This document shows positions 15,816-25,286 of a stretch of 64,000 bases of DNA, one piece after another. The stretch is taken from the NCBI GenBank assembly GCA_038210595.1, contig JBBQWN010000010.1, positions 1-64,000 of the forward strand, in the 5' to 3' direction. The notes under the pieces are model-generated. The model was not told the origin of the DNA, did not search any database, and saw nothing but the letters and a program-made list of their open reading frames with translations. Positions within the stretch are counted from its first letter, which is position 1. Every line of letters starts with the position of its first letter. Source of the stretch: Glacieibacterium sp038210595 (GTDB taxonomy: Bacteria > Pseudomonadota > Alphaproteobacteria > Sphingomonadales > Sphingomonadaceae). The translations under genes were made by a program, and so were the position numbers.

Positions 15816-17243
15816 TTACTCCTCGCCCGTCCCGGACAAATTGCCCAGCCCGTGGCGGTGCAGCTTGGAATAGAGGCTCTGGCGGCTGAGGCCGAGGATT
15901 TCGGCAGCCGACGCGCGGTTGTCGGCGGTGTAGGTCAGTGCCGCCTCGATGCAAAGGCGCTCGATCAGGTCGGTCGATTCGCGCACGATGTCCTTCAGCG
16001 GCACGCGGCCGACGAGTTCGGTCAGCTGCTCGACGGAACGCGGCAGCACGCGGCCGGCGGGCTCGATATCGATCCGGGCGCGCCGCGCGGTGCGCAGCGA
16101 GAAGCCGAAGCACGGATGCGCGACGTCGCCGGCGAGCACCGCGGACACCTCGACCTCCTCTTCGGCCCCGTGCTGGCCGCGGACGATGGTGGCGAAGTTG
16201 CGGACCGCGCCGTGCTCCTTCAGCTGCTGGACCAGCACGCCGAGGTCGATGCCGGGCCGCCCGAGGAAGCGCGACAGCGGCGCGCCGCGCAGGGCCGAGC
16301 GCCGGGCGCTTTCGGTCAGGTCGAGGAACGCGGCGTTCTCGGTGACGATGTCGAGGTTCTCGTCGGTCAGCACGAAGGCGTCCGGCAGGCGGTCGAGGAC
16401 GTCGATCAGGCGGCGGTCGGCGGCATCGCCGGCGGGCGCGCCGCCGGCCGGGGTCAGGCGGACGAGGAAATAGCTGCCGCGGTCCTGCCGGAACAGCGTC
16501 GCCGACAGTTCGCAGACCATGCCGTGCGCGGTTTCGACCGTGACCGGGGCACCCTGTTCGGCCGCCGCAACCGCGCCGAGCAGGGTCAGCGCGCTGTCGC
16601 GCGAGCTGTCGGCCAGCTGGGCGACCAGCGCCTGGCCGGTCAGCCGCTCGTCGCCGTCGGCCAACGCCCGGGCGGCCGGGTTGGCCTCGGTGATGCGCCG
16701 CGTCGCGGTATCGACGATGAACACCGCCTCCGACGACTGGTCGAACAGCAGCCGGTAGCGCGTCTCCATCTGGCGCAACCGGACATAGTCGCGCTCCATC
16801 GACTGTTGCGCCGACAACAGCCGCTGCTGCAGCGCCGCCGCGGCCCGCATGTCTCGGCCGATGGCGATGACCCGGCCGTCGCGAGCCGCGTCGATGGCGA
16901 GATAACGGATCGGGATCTCGGTGCCGCGCAGCGAATGATTGACCTGCCGCCAGCGCGCCGGGCCGCGGGCGGGGGCGTCGCGCAGCATTTCCTCGACCTT
17001 GCTACGGCTTTCGGTGGTGACGATATCGACCCAGGGGCGATCGATCCACGACTCGAAGCCGTCGCCGGCCAGCTCGCCGCTGCCCAGCGCGACGTCGCGG
17101 ATGACGCCGGCACCGTCGACGACCAGGGCGACATCGCCGGACGCCGCGATGACGCGCGCGGCAAGATCGGCATCGACATCGGCGAGCAGTGAAGCGCCGG
17201 CGCGGAACGGCACCGCTGCGGCAAGCGAGGCCGACAAATCCAC
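15816..17243 (-). CDS. ppsR: photosynthesis gene repressor PpsR/CrtJ
   Basis: A 475-residue transcription regulator with an N-terminal domain, PAS domains (about 30-135, 160-260 and 280-390, by residues such as DVALVVDGAGVIRDV, EAVFIVDTATRRITEANPAA and DAFVLTDENLDIVTENAAF), and a C-terminal Fis-type helix-turn-helix (ASAAEILGLSRQSLYSKLHR, 445-464). Cys244 and Cys431 lie close to the redox-active cysteines described for CrtJ, Cys431 just before the DNA-binding domain. It represses bch, crt and puc genes under oxygen. The ATG is at 17241-17243, 29 bases after ppaA on the same strand. Confidence 0.92.
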   Translation of the reverse strand: MDLSASLAAAVPFRAGASLLADVDADLAARVIAASGDVALVVDGAGVIRDVALGSGELAGDGFESWIDRPWVDIVTTESRSKVEEMLRDAPARGPARWRQVNHSLRGTEIPIRYLAIDAARDGRVIAIGRDMRAAAALQQRLLSAQQSMERDYVRLRQMETRYRLLFDQSSEAVFIVDTATRRITEANPAARALADGDERLTGQALVAQLADSSRDSALTLLGAVAAAEQGAPVTVETAHGMVCELSATLFRQDRGSYFLVRLTPAGGAPAGDAADRRLIDVLDRLPDAFVLTDENLDIVTENAAFLDLTESARRSALRGAPLSRFLGRPGIDLGVLVQQLKEHGAVRNFATIVRGQHGAEEEVEVSAVLAGDVAHPCFGFSLRTARRARIDIEPAGRVLPRSVEQLTELVGRVPLKDIVRESTDLIERLCIEAALTYTADNRASAAEILGLSRQSLYSKLHRHGLGNLSGTGEE

Positions 17244-17272
17244 GGCGTCAGCCGGATTGTCGGGCGGCGCGC

Positions 17273-18115
17273 CTAGGCACGCGAGGGGACCGGCTGTTCG
17301 GCAGCGTGAATAAGGCCTTCAACCAGAGTCTCCGCCACCGTCACCGCCTGCCGGCCATCGGCGGCGGTCGCGTCCGCACCGCACTCGCGCGCCAGCTCGG
17401 GGTGGTCGACGAAGACCTTGCCGCCGACCATGATGCCGATGTGCGGATTGCGCGAATGCGTACGTAGCGCTGAAATGACGCGCGGCAAGTCTGCCAGCCG
17501 GGCATCGGTCGCCAGCGTCAGGCCGACCAGCTCGAACCAGCGCTTGCCGACCAGACCGACCAGTTCGGCCTCGCTGGCGCCGGGTTCGCTGGCGGTGGTC
17601 CAGCCGGCGCGGCGGAAGAACTCCTCGACCATCAGCGAGCCGAAGCCGTGCTGCTCGCCCGGCATCGGCGCGAACAGGGCGCGGCGCTCCCCGCCGCGGC
17701 GCTCCGCCGCACCGGGGTTACGGGTGCCAAGCTCGTGGACGATCTCCTGCAGGCGCCACAGCGCCATCGTCACGTCGACGAAATCGCAGGCGTCGGCTTC
17801 CCACAGGTCGCCAAGGTGCCGCGCGGCGGGCGCGAGAATGTCGATGAACACCGAATCGACGCCGACGCCGCGCGCCAGATGGGCATCGACCTCGACCAGC
17901 AGCGCATAGGCCTCGCTGTTCAGCGCGGCGACGGCGAAGCTTTCCGCGACGCCCTCGGCGACCGGGGCATCGACCAGTTTCAGCTGTGGCGGGCCGCTCG
18001 GCAGCGCGCGATGCGCCATCAGCAGGCGCGGGATGATCTCGCCCTCGATGAGCCGGTGCAGCGCCTGCGGCGACAGCTCCTCCCGACTCGGTGTGAAATC
18101 CTGCATCGAAGCCAT
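17273..18115 (-). CDS. ppaA: PpaA/AerR cobalamin-binding antirepressor
   Basis: A 280-residue protein of the PpaA/AerR group: an N-terminal helical region and a C-terminal B12-binding-like domain. PMPGEQHGFGSLMVEEFFRR (about 151-170) holds the histidine and glycine pattern (xxHxxG) of cobalamin-binding proteins. LVGLTLATDARLADLPRVIS and NPHIGIMVGGKVF follow as the Rossmann-like strands. AerR binds cobalamin in response to light and modulates CrtJ/PpsR. The start ATG at 18113-18115 (MASMQDFTP) is chosen; a second ATG three codons in is also possible. It is divergent from bchF and is the first gene of the ppaA-ppsR pair. Confidence 0.9.
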   Translation of the reverse strand: MASMQDFTPSREELSPQALHRLIEGEIIPRLLMAHRALPSGPPQLKLVDAPVAEGVAESFAVAALNSEAYALLVEVDAHLARGVGVDSVFIDILAPAARHLGDLWEADACDFVDVTMALWRLQEIVHELGTRNPGAAERRGGERRALFAPMPGEQHGFGSLMVEEFFRRAGWTTASEPGASEAELVGLVGKRWFELVGLTLATDARLADLPRVISALRTHSRNPHIGIMVGGKVFVDHPELARECGADATAADGRQAVTVAETLVEGLIHAAEQPVPSRA

Positions 18116-18267
18116 GTTCGGCCTCCCCCGGTTAGATGCACGTCGTACGTCCCGTCCGGGATGGCGCAGCCGGTTACCGGTCTTGCTCCACCCGAACGGC
18201 ACGACGCTACGCGCGCCTCCAAGGTCATGCAATCCCATCCCGGTATTGACCCCGAAACCATCCCGAC

Positions 18268-18301
18268 TGTCAATTAAACCTTACGTCCAATCCAATTGAC
18301 A
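18268..18301. promoter_or_regulatory. two overlapping PpsR-like operators between ppaA and bchF
   Basis: The PpsR/CrtJ consensus is TGT-N12-ACA. Site 1 (18268-18285) is TGTCA-N8-TTACG and site 2 (18284-18301) is CGTCC-N8-TGACA. Each matches five of the six key bases, and they overlap by two bases. The outer ends form a perfect 8-base inverted repeat, TGTCAATT (18268-18275) and AATTGACA (18294-18301). Binding by the PpsR encoded next door is inferred, not shown. Confidence 0.7.
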
Positions 18302-18323
18302 CGGCAAAGCGCGATGCTACGCT
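18296..18323 (+). promoter_or_regulatory. likely bchF promoter, with mirrored -35 for ppaA
   Basis: TTGACA at 18296-18301 is a perfect -35 box; 16 bases on is TACGCT (18318-18323), with an upstream TG (18315-18316) as in extended -10 elements. The -35 box lies inside PpsR-like site 2, so repressor and polymerase would compete. On the minus strand another perfect TTGACA (18273 to 18268) lies inside site 1 and points at ppaA; its -10 is weak (TCAATA or GTCAAT around 18244-18250). The bchF leader would be about 65-70 bases. Confidence 0.6.
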
Positions 18324-18397
18324 TCGACATAGCAATCCTAGAAATCGAGCCGGACAACGATGCGCCACAACGACGGGAAGGGAGCGGCGGAAGGACA

Positions 18398-18871
18398 ATG
18401 ACGGCGCTCTATACGCCCGCCGAACGCGTCCGCCGCGATAACAGCAGATGGACGCTGGTCCAGGGGCTGCTCGCCCCGGTCCAGTTCCTCGCGTTCGCGG
18501 TCAGCCTCGTCCTGGTCGTTCACTATCTGCGGACGGGCAGCGGCGCCGACGCCGCCACCGCCTCGATCGTCGTCAAGACGATGCTGCTCTACACGATCAT
18601 GATCACCGGGTCGATCTGGGAGAAAGTGGTCTTCGGCAAATGGCTGTTCGCGCCCGCCTTCTATTGGGAAGACGTGTTCTCGATGCTCGTGCTGGCGCTG
18701 CACACCGCCTATCTCTGGTGCCTGTTCACCGGCGCGCTGAGCGTCGAGGGCCGGATGTGGCTCGTGCTGGCCGCCTATGCTACCTACGTCGTCAACGCGA
18801 CGCAGTTCATCCTGAAGCTGCGCGCCGCCCGCCTGCAGAGTGCCGCTCCCGATGGAGCGGTCGCCGCATGA
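18398..18871 (+). CDS. bchF: 3-vinyl bacteriochlorophyllide hydratase
   Basis: A 157-residue membrane protein with about four helices, which hydrates the 3-vinyl group of the (bacterio)chlorophyllide ring. Typical BchF sequence is visible: LYTPAERVRRDNSRWTLVQG at 4-23, GSIWEKVVFGKWLFAPAFYW near 72-91 and NATQFILKLRAARLQ near the end. The ATG at 18398 follows AAGGA; an upstream in-frame ATG at 18296 is rejected because it overlaps the predicted promoter. It is the first gene of a long plus-strand operon; its stop overlaps the bchN ATG (ATGA). Confidence 0.93.
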   Translation: MTALYTPAERVRRDNSRWTLVQGLLAPVQFLAFAVSLVLVVHYLRTGSGADAATASIVVKTMLLYTIMITGSIWEKVVFGKWLFAPAFYWEDVFSMLVLALHTAYLWCLFTGALSVEGRMWLVLAAYATYVVNATQFILKLRAARLQSAAPDGAVAA

Positions 18872-20145
18872 ACACCGCCCTTGCCGCTGCCGCCGCGCCA
18901 CGCCCGATCCTTCGGGAGCGCGGCCAGCGTGAGGTGTTCTGCGGCCTGACCGGCATCATCTGGCTGCACCGTAAGGTTCAGGATGCGTTCTTCCTCGTCG
19001 TCGGCAGCCGCACCTGCGCCCATCTGCTGCAATCCGCCGCCGGGGTCATGGTCTTCGCAGAGCCGCGCTTCGCCACCGCAATCATTGAGGAGCGCGACCT
19101 GGCCGGCCTCGCCGACGCCAACGAGGAACTCGACCGCGTCGTCACCCGGCTGCTCGAGCGGCGGCCGGAGATCAAGCTGCTGTTCCTGGTCGGCTCGTGC
19201 CCGTCCGAAGTCATCAAGCTCGACCTTAGCCGCGCCGCCGCCCGTCTGTCCGAGTCGCAGCCCGGCGTCCGCATACTGAACTACTCGGGATCGGGCATCG
19301 AGACGACATTCACCCAGGGCGAGGATGCCTGCCTTGCGGCGCTCGTGCCGGCCTGCCCGGTCGCCCCGACCAACGACCGCCGCCTGCTCGTCGTCGGCGC
19401 GCTGCCGGATATCGTCGAGGACCAGTTCCGCCGCCTGTTCGCCGAGATCGGAATTACGCGCGTCGATTCGCTGCCGCCACGCCGCGCCAGGGACCTCCCC
19501 GAGGTCGGTCCCGGCACAGTGTTCTTGCTCGCCCAGCCATTCCTCGGCGACACCGCCGCCGCCTTGGAAGATCGCGGCTGCAAGCATCTGCCGGCGCTGT
19601 TTCCGTTCGGCGCCGAGGGCACGACCGCCTGGCTCCATGCCGCGGCGCAGGCCTTCGGCATCGACGAGATGCACTTCCGCGCCGTCATTGCGCCGGGCCG
19701 GGCGCGCGCCAAGCGCGCGCTCGAGCGCCACGTTGAGCGGCTGAACGGCAAGACCATCTTCTTCATGCCCGATTCGCAGCTGGAGGTGCCCCTCGCGCGC
19801 TTCCTGGCTAGCGAACTCGGCATGCAGCCGGTCGAGGTCGGCACGCCCTACCTGCACCGCGCCCATATGGCCGACGAACTCGCCGCGCTGCCCGCGGATG
19901 TGCTGATCAGCGAGGGCCAGGATGTCGACAAGCAGCTCGACCGGGTCCGCGCCGCCCGCCCCGACATCACCGTCTGCGGCCTCGGCCTCGCCAACCCGCT
20001 GGAGCGTGAGGGTCTGACCACCAAATGGTCGATCGAGCTGGTGTTCTCGCCGGTCCACGGCTTCGACCAGGCCGGCGATCTCGCCGAACTGTTCGCGCGG
20101 CCGCTGGTTCGCCGCGACAAGGTCGCGGGGCTGCCATGCAGCTGA
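18868..20145 (+). CDS. bchN: dark-operative protochlorophyllide reductase subunit N
   Basis: A 425-residue nitrogenase-like catalytic subunit. BchN and BchB form the component that reduces ring D of protochlorophyllide using electrons from BchL. Early motifs are EVFCGLTGIIWLHRKVQDAF (22-41) and VGSRTCAHLLQSAAGVMVFA (43-62), followed by LFLVGSCPSEVIKLDL near 104-119. The cysteines of CGLTG, RTCAH and GSCPSE are those expected to bind the [4Fe-4S] cluster. The ATG at 18868 overlaps bchF and the 3' end overlaps bchB by 10 bases, consistent with a tightly coupled operon. Confidence 0.96.
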   Translation: MNTALAAAAAPRPILRERGQREVFCGLTGIIWLHRKVQDAFFLVVGSRTCAHLLQSAAGVMVFAEPRFATAIIEERDLAGLADANEELDRVVTRLLERRPEIKLLFLVGSCPSEVIKLDLSRAAARLSESQPGVRILNYSGSGIETTFTQGEDACLAALVPACPVAPTNDRRLLVVGALPDIVEDQFRRLFAEIGITRVDSLPPRRARDLPEVGPGTVFLLAQPFLGDTAAALEDRGCKHLPALFPFGAEGTTAWLHAAAQAFGIDEMHFRAVIAPGRARAKRALERHVERLNGKTIFFMPDSQLEVPLARFLASELGMQPVEVGTPYLHRAHMADELAALPADVLISEGQDVDKQLDRVRAARPDITVCGLGLANPLEREGLTTKWSIELVFSPVHGFDQAGDLAELFARPLVRRDKVAGLPCS

Positions 20146-21692
20146 CGGTATGGACATATGAAGGCCCGCCGCATGTCGGCGCGATGCGTGTCGCGACCGC
20201 CATGGAGGGCGTGCACTATGTCCTCCACGCGCCGCAGGGCGACACCTACGCGGACCTGCTCTTCACGATGATCGAGCGCCGCGGCAAGCGCCCGCCGGTG
20301 ACCTACACGACCTTCCAGGCGCGCGATCTCGGCACCGACACCGCCGAGCTGTTCCAGAGTGCGGCGCGCGACGCCTATGAGCGGTTCGCGCCTGCCGCGA
20401 TGATCGTCGGGGCATCGTGCACCGCGGAGCTGATCCAGGACGATCCCGCCGGCCTCGCCACCGCGATGGCCCTGCCGATCCCGGTGATCCCGCTCGAACT
20501 GCCGAGCTACAGCCGCAAGGAATGCTGGGGCGCCAGCGAGACCTTCTATCAGCTGGTCCGCGCCCTCGCCGACAAGGACCTTCGCCCGGCCCCTATGGCC
20601 GGCCGCCGCCCCCGCGCCAACCTGCTCGGGCCGACCGCGCTCGGCTTCCGCCATCGCGACGATGTTGTCGAGGTGACGCGGCTGCTGAATGACATCGGCG
20701 TTGATGTCGCGGTCGTCGCGCCGCTCGGTGCCTCGCCCGCCGATCTCGCCCGGCTCGGCGCGGCCGATTTCAACGTGCTGATGTACCCGGAGACCGGCGA
20801 CACCGCGGCCCGCTGGCTGGAGAAGACACTCAGCCAGAAGTTCACCAAGACCGTGCCCATCGGCATCGGCGCGACCAACGAGTTCATTGCCGAGGTCTGC
20901 GGCCTCGCCGGGCTGCCGGTGCCGCCGGTGCCGGCCGATTCGCGGATGCCGTGGTGGTCGCGCTCGGTCGACTCGACCTACCTGACCGGCAAGCGCGTCT
21001 TCATCTTCGGCGACGGTACCCATGCGGTCGCCGCTGCCCGCGTTGCCAGCACCGAACTGGGGTTCGAGGTCGTCGGGCTGGGTTGCTACAACCGCGAATT
21101 CGCCCGCGAAATCCGCGAAGCGGCCAAGCTCTACGGCGTCGAGCCGCTGATCACCGACGATTATCTCGCGGTCGAGCAGGCGATCGCCGAGGCCAATTGC
21201 GAGCTGGTGCTCGGAACCCAGATGGAGCGCCATATCGCGAAGCGCCTGCGCATCCCGTGCGCGGTGATCTCGGCCCCGGTGCATGTGCAGGATTTCCCGG
21301 CGCGTCACTCGCCTCAGATGGGGTTCGAGGGCGCGAACGTGTTGTTCGACACTTGGATCCACCCGCTGGCGATGGGGCTGGAGGAGCACCTCCTCACCAT
21401 GTTCCGCGACGATTTCGAGTTCAATGACGCGGCCGGTGCGAGCCACCTGGGCGGTCACGGCGCGGCCGCACCTGCCACCGCCCCCGAGCCGGTGATGGCC
21501 GGCGCGCCAGCCGCCGAAATTCAGGCTCAGGTCACCGGCTGGACCCCCGATGCCGAGAAAGAACTGCTCAAGATCCCGTTCTTCGTGCGCGGCAAGGCAC
21601 GCCGCAATACCGAGGCGTACGCGGCCTTGAAGGGCCTGTCGGCTATCACGCTGGACACGCTGTATGACGCCAAGGCTCATCATGCGCGCTGA
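20136..21692 (+). CDS. bchB: dark-operative protochlorophyllide reductase subunit B
   Basis: A 518-residue partner of BchN. It begins MQLTVWTYEGPPHVGAMRVA, the usual BchB start, with IVGASCTAELIQDDP near 89-103 and TQMERHIAKRLRIPCAVIS near 366. The small C-terminal PCP_red-type domain is at about 465-510 (ELLKIPFFVRGKARRNTE). The ATG at 20136-20138 lies inside the last codons of bchN (10-base overlap). DPOR is sensitive to oxygen; aerobic phototrophs nevertheless keep it, as here. The linker before the last domain is rich in Ala and Pro. Confidence 0.96.
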   Translation: MQLTVWTYEGPPHVGAMRVATAMEGVHYVLHAPQGDTYADLLFTMIERRGKRPPVTYTTFQARDLGTDTAELFQSAARDAYERFAPAAMIVGASCTAELIQDDPAGLATAMALPIPVIPLELPSYSRKECWGASETFYQLVRALADKDLRPAPMAGRRPRANLLGPTALGFRHRDDVVEVTRLLNDIGVDVAVVAPLGASPADLARLGAADFNVLMYPETGDTAARWLEKTLSQKFTKTVPIGIGATNEFIAEVCGLAGLPVPPVPADSRMPWWSRSVDSTYLTGKRVFIFGDGTHAVAAARVASTELGFEVVGLGCYNREFAREIREAAKLYGVEPLITDDYLAVEQAIAEANCELVLGTQMERHIAKRLRIPCAVISAPVHVQDFPARHSPQMGFEGANVLFDTWIHPLAMGLEEHLLTMFRDDFEFNDAAGASHLGGHGAAAPATAPEPVMAGAPAAEIQAQVTGWTPDAEKELLKIPFFVRGKARRNTEAYAALKGLSAITLDTLYDAKAHHAR

Positions 21693-24600
21693 AGCCGGTC
21701 ACGCCCCCAAGGTCCACGTCACCATCGTGACGCTCGACAACCATTTGTCGGGTGCTGCAGAACGTGCCGCCGTCGAACTGGCGAAGGACGGCATCGCCAT
21801 CCATTTCCACGCTGCCGCCGATTTCAACGATCCCGCCGAGCTGGCGCGCACCCATGCCGACATTGCTCGCGGCGACATCGTCGTCTCGACGATGCTTTTC
21901 CTGGAGGATCATATCCGCGCCGTGCTGCCGCAGCTGCAGGCGCGCCGCGAGGCCTGCGACGCGATGCTCGGGTTGATGTCCGATGGCGAGGTCGTGCGCC
22001 TGACCAAGCTCGGCGGTTATCGCATGGATGCGCCCGCCAAGGGCCCGCTGGGGCTGCTGAAGAAGCTGCGCGGCAATTCGAAGCCCGGCGCGTCGTCAGG
22101 CGAGAAGCAGATGCGCATGCTGAAGCGCCTGCCCAAGATCCTGCGCTTCATCCCCGGCGCAGCGCAGGACGTGCGGGCCTATTTTCTGACCCTGCAATAC
22201 TGGCTGTCCGGCTCCGACGAGAACGTCGTCGAGATGGTCCGCGCGCTGGTCGATCGCTATGCCGCCGGCGACCGCGCGTCGCTGAAGGGCACGCTGAAGC
22301 CGCAGCCGCCGCGCGAATATCCCGAGGTCGGCGTCTATCACCCGGCGCTCGCCGGGCGGATGGGCGAGGATGCGGCCAAGCTACCGACGGTCGACGCGCC
22401 GGTCGCGACCGTGGGCTTGCTGCTGCTCCGCTCCTACGTGCTCGGCCATGACAGCCAGCATTACGACGGCGTCATCCGGGCGTTCGAGGCGCGCGGCATC
22501 CGCGTCGTCCCGGCCTTCGCCAGCGGCCTCGACTCGCGCCCGGCGATCGAGAAGTACTTTCTGAAGGACGGTGTCTCGACGGTCGATGCGCTGGTCTCGC
22601 TGACCGGCTTCAGCCTGGTCGGCGGCCCCGCCTACAACGACAGCGCGGCGGCGGCGGAAATCCTTGCCCGGCTCGACGTACCCTATGTCGCGGCGCATCC
22701 GCTCGAGTTCCAGACACTGGAAACCTGGGGCGGCAGCCGCCAGGGCCTGCTGCCGCTCGAGGCGACGATAATGGTCGCGATACCGGAGCTCGACGGTGCC
22801 ACCGTGCCGACAATTTTCGGCGGCCGCTCAGATGGAGCCGGCAAGCCCTGCACCGGTTGCGCGCAGGCCTGCGTGTTTCCCGCCGGCGGTCTGGTCCGCG
22901 AGATGCGGGCGTGCCCGGAGCGCGCCGGCGCGCTGGCCGCCAAGGTCGCGAAGCTCGCCGAACTGCGCCGCTCGGAACGCGCAGAGCGGCGCATCGGCAT
23001 CGTCCTGTTCAACTTTCCGCCGAATGCCGGCGCCACCGGCAGCGCCGCGTTTCTGTCGGTGTTCGAGAGCGTTCAGAACACGCTGACCGCCATGAAGGCC
23101 GCGGGCTACACGGTCGACGTTCCCGCCGACACCGACGCCCTGCGTGACTCCATCCTCAAGGGCAACGCCGAGCGCTACGGCGCCGACGCCAACGTCCATG
23201 TCCGCATCCCCGCCGACGAGATGGTGCGCCGCGAGCCGCACCTTGCCGAGATCGAGGCGCAATGGGGCGCGGCGCCGGGCAAGGCGCAGTCCGATGGCCG
23301 CCACGTCTTCGTGCTGGGCGCGCAGTTCGGCAATGTCTTCGTCGGCGTGCAGCCGGCGTTCGGCTACGAGGGCGATCCGATGCGGCTGCTGTTCGAGGGC
23401 CGCTTCGCCCCGACCCATGCCTTCTCGACCTTCTACCGCTGGCTGCGCGAAGATTTCGCCGCTCAGGCGGTGCTGCATTTTGGCACCCACGGCGCGCTGG
23501 AGTTCATGCCTGGAAAGCAGACTGGCCTGTCGGCGAAGTGCTGGCCGGAGCGGCTGATCGGCGACCTGCCGAACTTCTACCTCTACGCCGCCAACAACCC
23601 GTCCGAGGGCACGCTCGCCAAGCGCCGTTCAGGCGCGACCCTGATCTCCTACCTGACCCCGCCGGTCAGCGCCGCTGGCCTCTACAAGGGTCTGGTCGAC
23701 CTGAAGGCAAGCCTCGACCGCTGGCGCACCACCGCGCCTGAGGCGGTGACCGAGCGCGACGGGCTGGCGGTGATGATCGTCGAGCAGGCCACCGGGCTTG
23801 ATCTCGATGGCACCGATATCGAGGCGCTGTCGGCGAAGGTCTACGAGCTCGAGGAGACGCTGATCCCGTTCGGCCTGCACGTCGTCGGCAAGCCGCTGTC
23901 TGCCCCCGAGCGCCAGTCGATGATGGCGGCAATGGACCCGGCCGCGGGACACGATCTGGTGGCGCTCGACGCGCTACTGTCGGTCGATCACGAGCTGGCC
24001 GGTATCATCCGCGCGCTCGACGCGCGCTACGTTCCCCCGGTCGCGGGCGGCGACGTGCTGCGCAACCCGGACATCGCGCCGACCGGTCGCAACGTCCACG
24101 GCTTCGACCCTTTCCGCCTGCCCAGCAACTTCGCGGTCAGCGAGGGCCGGGCGCAGGCCGAGGGGCTGATTGCCCGCCACTTGCTCGACGGCGGCTGCTA
24201 TCCGGAGAGCGTCGGTATGGTGCTATGGGGCACCGACAACCTGAAGTCCGAGGGCGCGCAGCTGGCGCAGGCGCTGGCGTTGCTGGGGGCGAGGCCACGC
24301 TTCGACAGCTACGGTCGGCTGGCCGGGGCGGAACTCGTGCCGCTTGCCGAAATGGGCCGGCCGCGCATCGACGTGGTCGTGACGCTCAGCGGGATCTTCC
24401 GCGACCTGCTGCCGCTGCAGACCCGGATGCTCGCCGAGGCGGCCTGGCTCGCGGCGAGCGCTGACGAGGCATCGGAAGACAATTTCGTCCGCAAGCACAG
24501 CCTGGCCCATGCCGAGGCGCACAGCTGCGACCTGGAGACCGCGGCGCTGCGCGTCTTCTCGAACGCCGAGGGCTCATACGGCGCCAACGTTAATTTGATG

Positions 24601-25275
24601 ATCGACGGGTCGACCTGGGACGGCGGTGATGACTTAGCTGATAGTTTCGAGCGCCAAAAGGGTTTCGCCTATGGCCGGTCGGGCGAGCCGAAGCGTCAGG
24701 CGGCGCTCCTGAAGAGCGCGCTGGCCGGCGTCGACTTCGCCTACCAGAACCTCGAATCGGTCGAGCTCGGCGTCACCTCGGTCGATCAGTATGTCGATGC
24801 GCTGGGCGGCATGAGCCGCGCCGTTACCCGGGCGCGGGGCGGCGAGGCGGCCCCGGTTTATATCTGCGACTCGACGCAGGGCGCGAACAAGGTCCGTACC
24901 ATCGGCGAGCAGGTGGCGCTGGAAACCCGCACCCGGATGCTCAACCCGGCCTGGACCGAGAGCATTCTCGCCTCGGGCTTCGAAGGCGTCCGCAACATCG
25001 AGGCGCAGCTGACCACGACGATGGGCTGGCAGGCGACCACCGGCGGCGTCGATGCCTGGGTCTTCCAGCGCACCGCCGAGACCTATGTGCTCGACGACGT
25101 GATGCGGGCCCGGCTGGCCGACCTCAACCCGAAGGCGTCATCGCGGATGGCGGGCCGGCTGATCGAGGCGTGCGAGCGCGATCTGTGGAAGCCCGACGCC
25201 GCGACGCTCAGCGCACTGCACGCAGCTTACGACGATCTCGAAGACCGGCTCGAAGGCGTCGCGCAAGCGGCCTGA
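21682..25275 (+). CDS. bchH: magnesium chelatase subunit H
   Basis: A 1197-residue porphyrin-binding subunit that inserts Mg2+ into protoporphyrin IX with BchI and BchD, neither of which is in the window. It starts with PKVHVTIVTLDNHLSGAAER. The CobN/BchH core shows VLHFGTHGALEFMPGKQTGL near 600, LYAANNPSEGTLAKRRSGAT near 633 and FSNAEGSYGANVNLMIDGS near 966. The ATG at 21682 is chosen because AAGG lies six bases upstream; an in-frame ATG at 21664 would add six residues. It overlaps bchB by 11 bases. The length is normal for the family. Confidence 0.96.
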   Translation: MRAEAGHAPKVHVTIVTLDNHLSGAAERAAVELAKDGIAIHFHAAADFNDPAELARTHADIARGDIVVSTMLFLEDHIRAVLPQLQARREACDAMLGLMSDGEVVRLTKLGGYRMDAPAKGPLGLLKKLRGNSKPGASSGEKQMRMLKRLPKILRFIPGAAQDVRAYFLTLQYWLSGSDENVVEMVRALVDRYAAGDRASLKGTLKPQPPREYPEVGVYHPALAGRMGEDAAKLPTVDAPVATVGLLLLRSYVLGHDSQHYDGVIRAFEARGIRVVPAFASGLDSRPAIEKYFLKDGVSTVDALVSLTGFSLVGGPAYNDSAAAAEILARLDVPYVAAHPLEFQTLETWGGSRQGLLPLEATIMVAIPELDGATVPTIFGGRSDGAGKPCTGCAQACVFPAGGLVREMRACPERAGALAAKVAKLAELRRSERAERRIGIVLFNFPPNAGATGSAAFLSVFESVQNTLTAMKAAGYTVDVPADTDALRDSILKGNAERYGADANVHVRIPADEMVRREPHLAEIEAQWGAAPGKAQSDGRHVFVLGAQFGNVFVGVQPAFGYEGDPMRLLFEGRFAPTHAFSTFYRWLREDFAAQAVLHFGTHGALEFMPGKQTGLSAKCWPERLIGDLPNFYLYAANNPSEGTLAKRRSGATLISYLTPPVSAAGLYKGLVDLKASLDRWRTTAPEAVTERDGLAVMIVEQATGLDLDGTDIEALSAKVYELEETLIPFGLHVVGKPLSAPERQSMMAAMDPAAGHDLVALDALLSVDHELAGIIRALDARYVPPVAGGDVLRNPDIAPTGRNVHGFDPFRLPSNFAVSEGRAQAEGLIARHLLDGGCYPESVGMVLWGTDNLKSEGAQLAQALALLGARPRFDSYGRLAGAELVPLAEMGRPRIDVVVTLSGIFRDLLPLQTRMLAEAAWLAASADEASEDNFVRKHSLAHAEAHSCDLETAALRVFSNAEGSYGANVNLMIDGSTWDGGDDLADSFERQKGFAYGRSGEPKRQAALLKSALAGVDFAYQNLESVELGVTSVDQYVDALGGMSRAVTRARGGEAAPVYICDSTQGANKVRTIGEQVALETRTRMLNPAWTESILASGFEGVRNIEAQLTTTMGWQATTGGVDAWVFQRTAETYVLDDVMRARLADLNPKASSRMAGRLIEACERDLWKPDAATLSALHAAYDDLEDRLEGVAQAA

Positions 25276-25286
25276 AGGATAGATAG

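Noticed and set aside
14824..15873. Plus-strand open frame carrying VIPAQAGTQ-type sequence
   Set aside because: This peptide string is the false translation of the palindromic repeat at 15675-15777, and the rest lies opposite the methyltransferase gene.
18296..18397. Longer bchF start at an in-frame ATG at 18296
   Set aside because: It would overlap the TTGACA promoter box, adds residues unlike BchF, and lacks a ribosome site, whereas 18398 has AAGGA.
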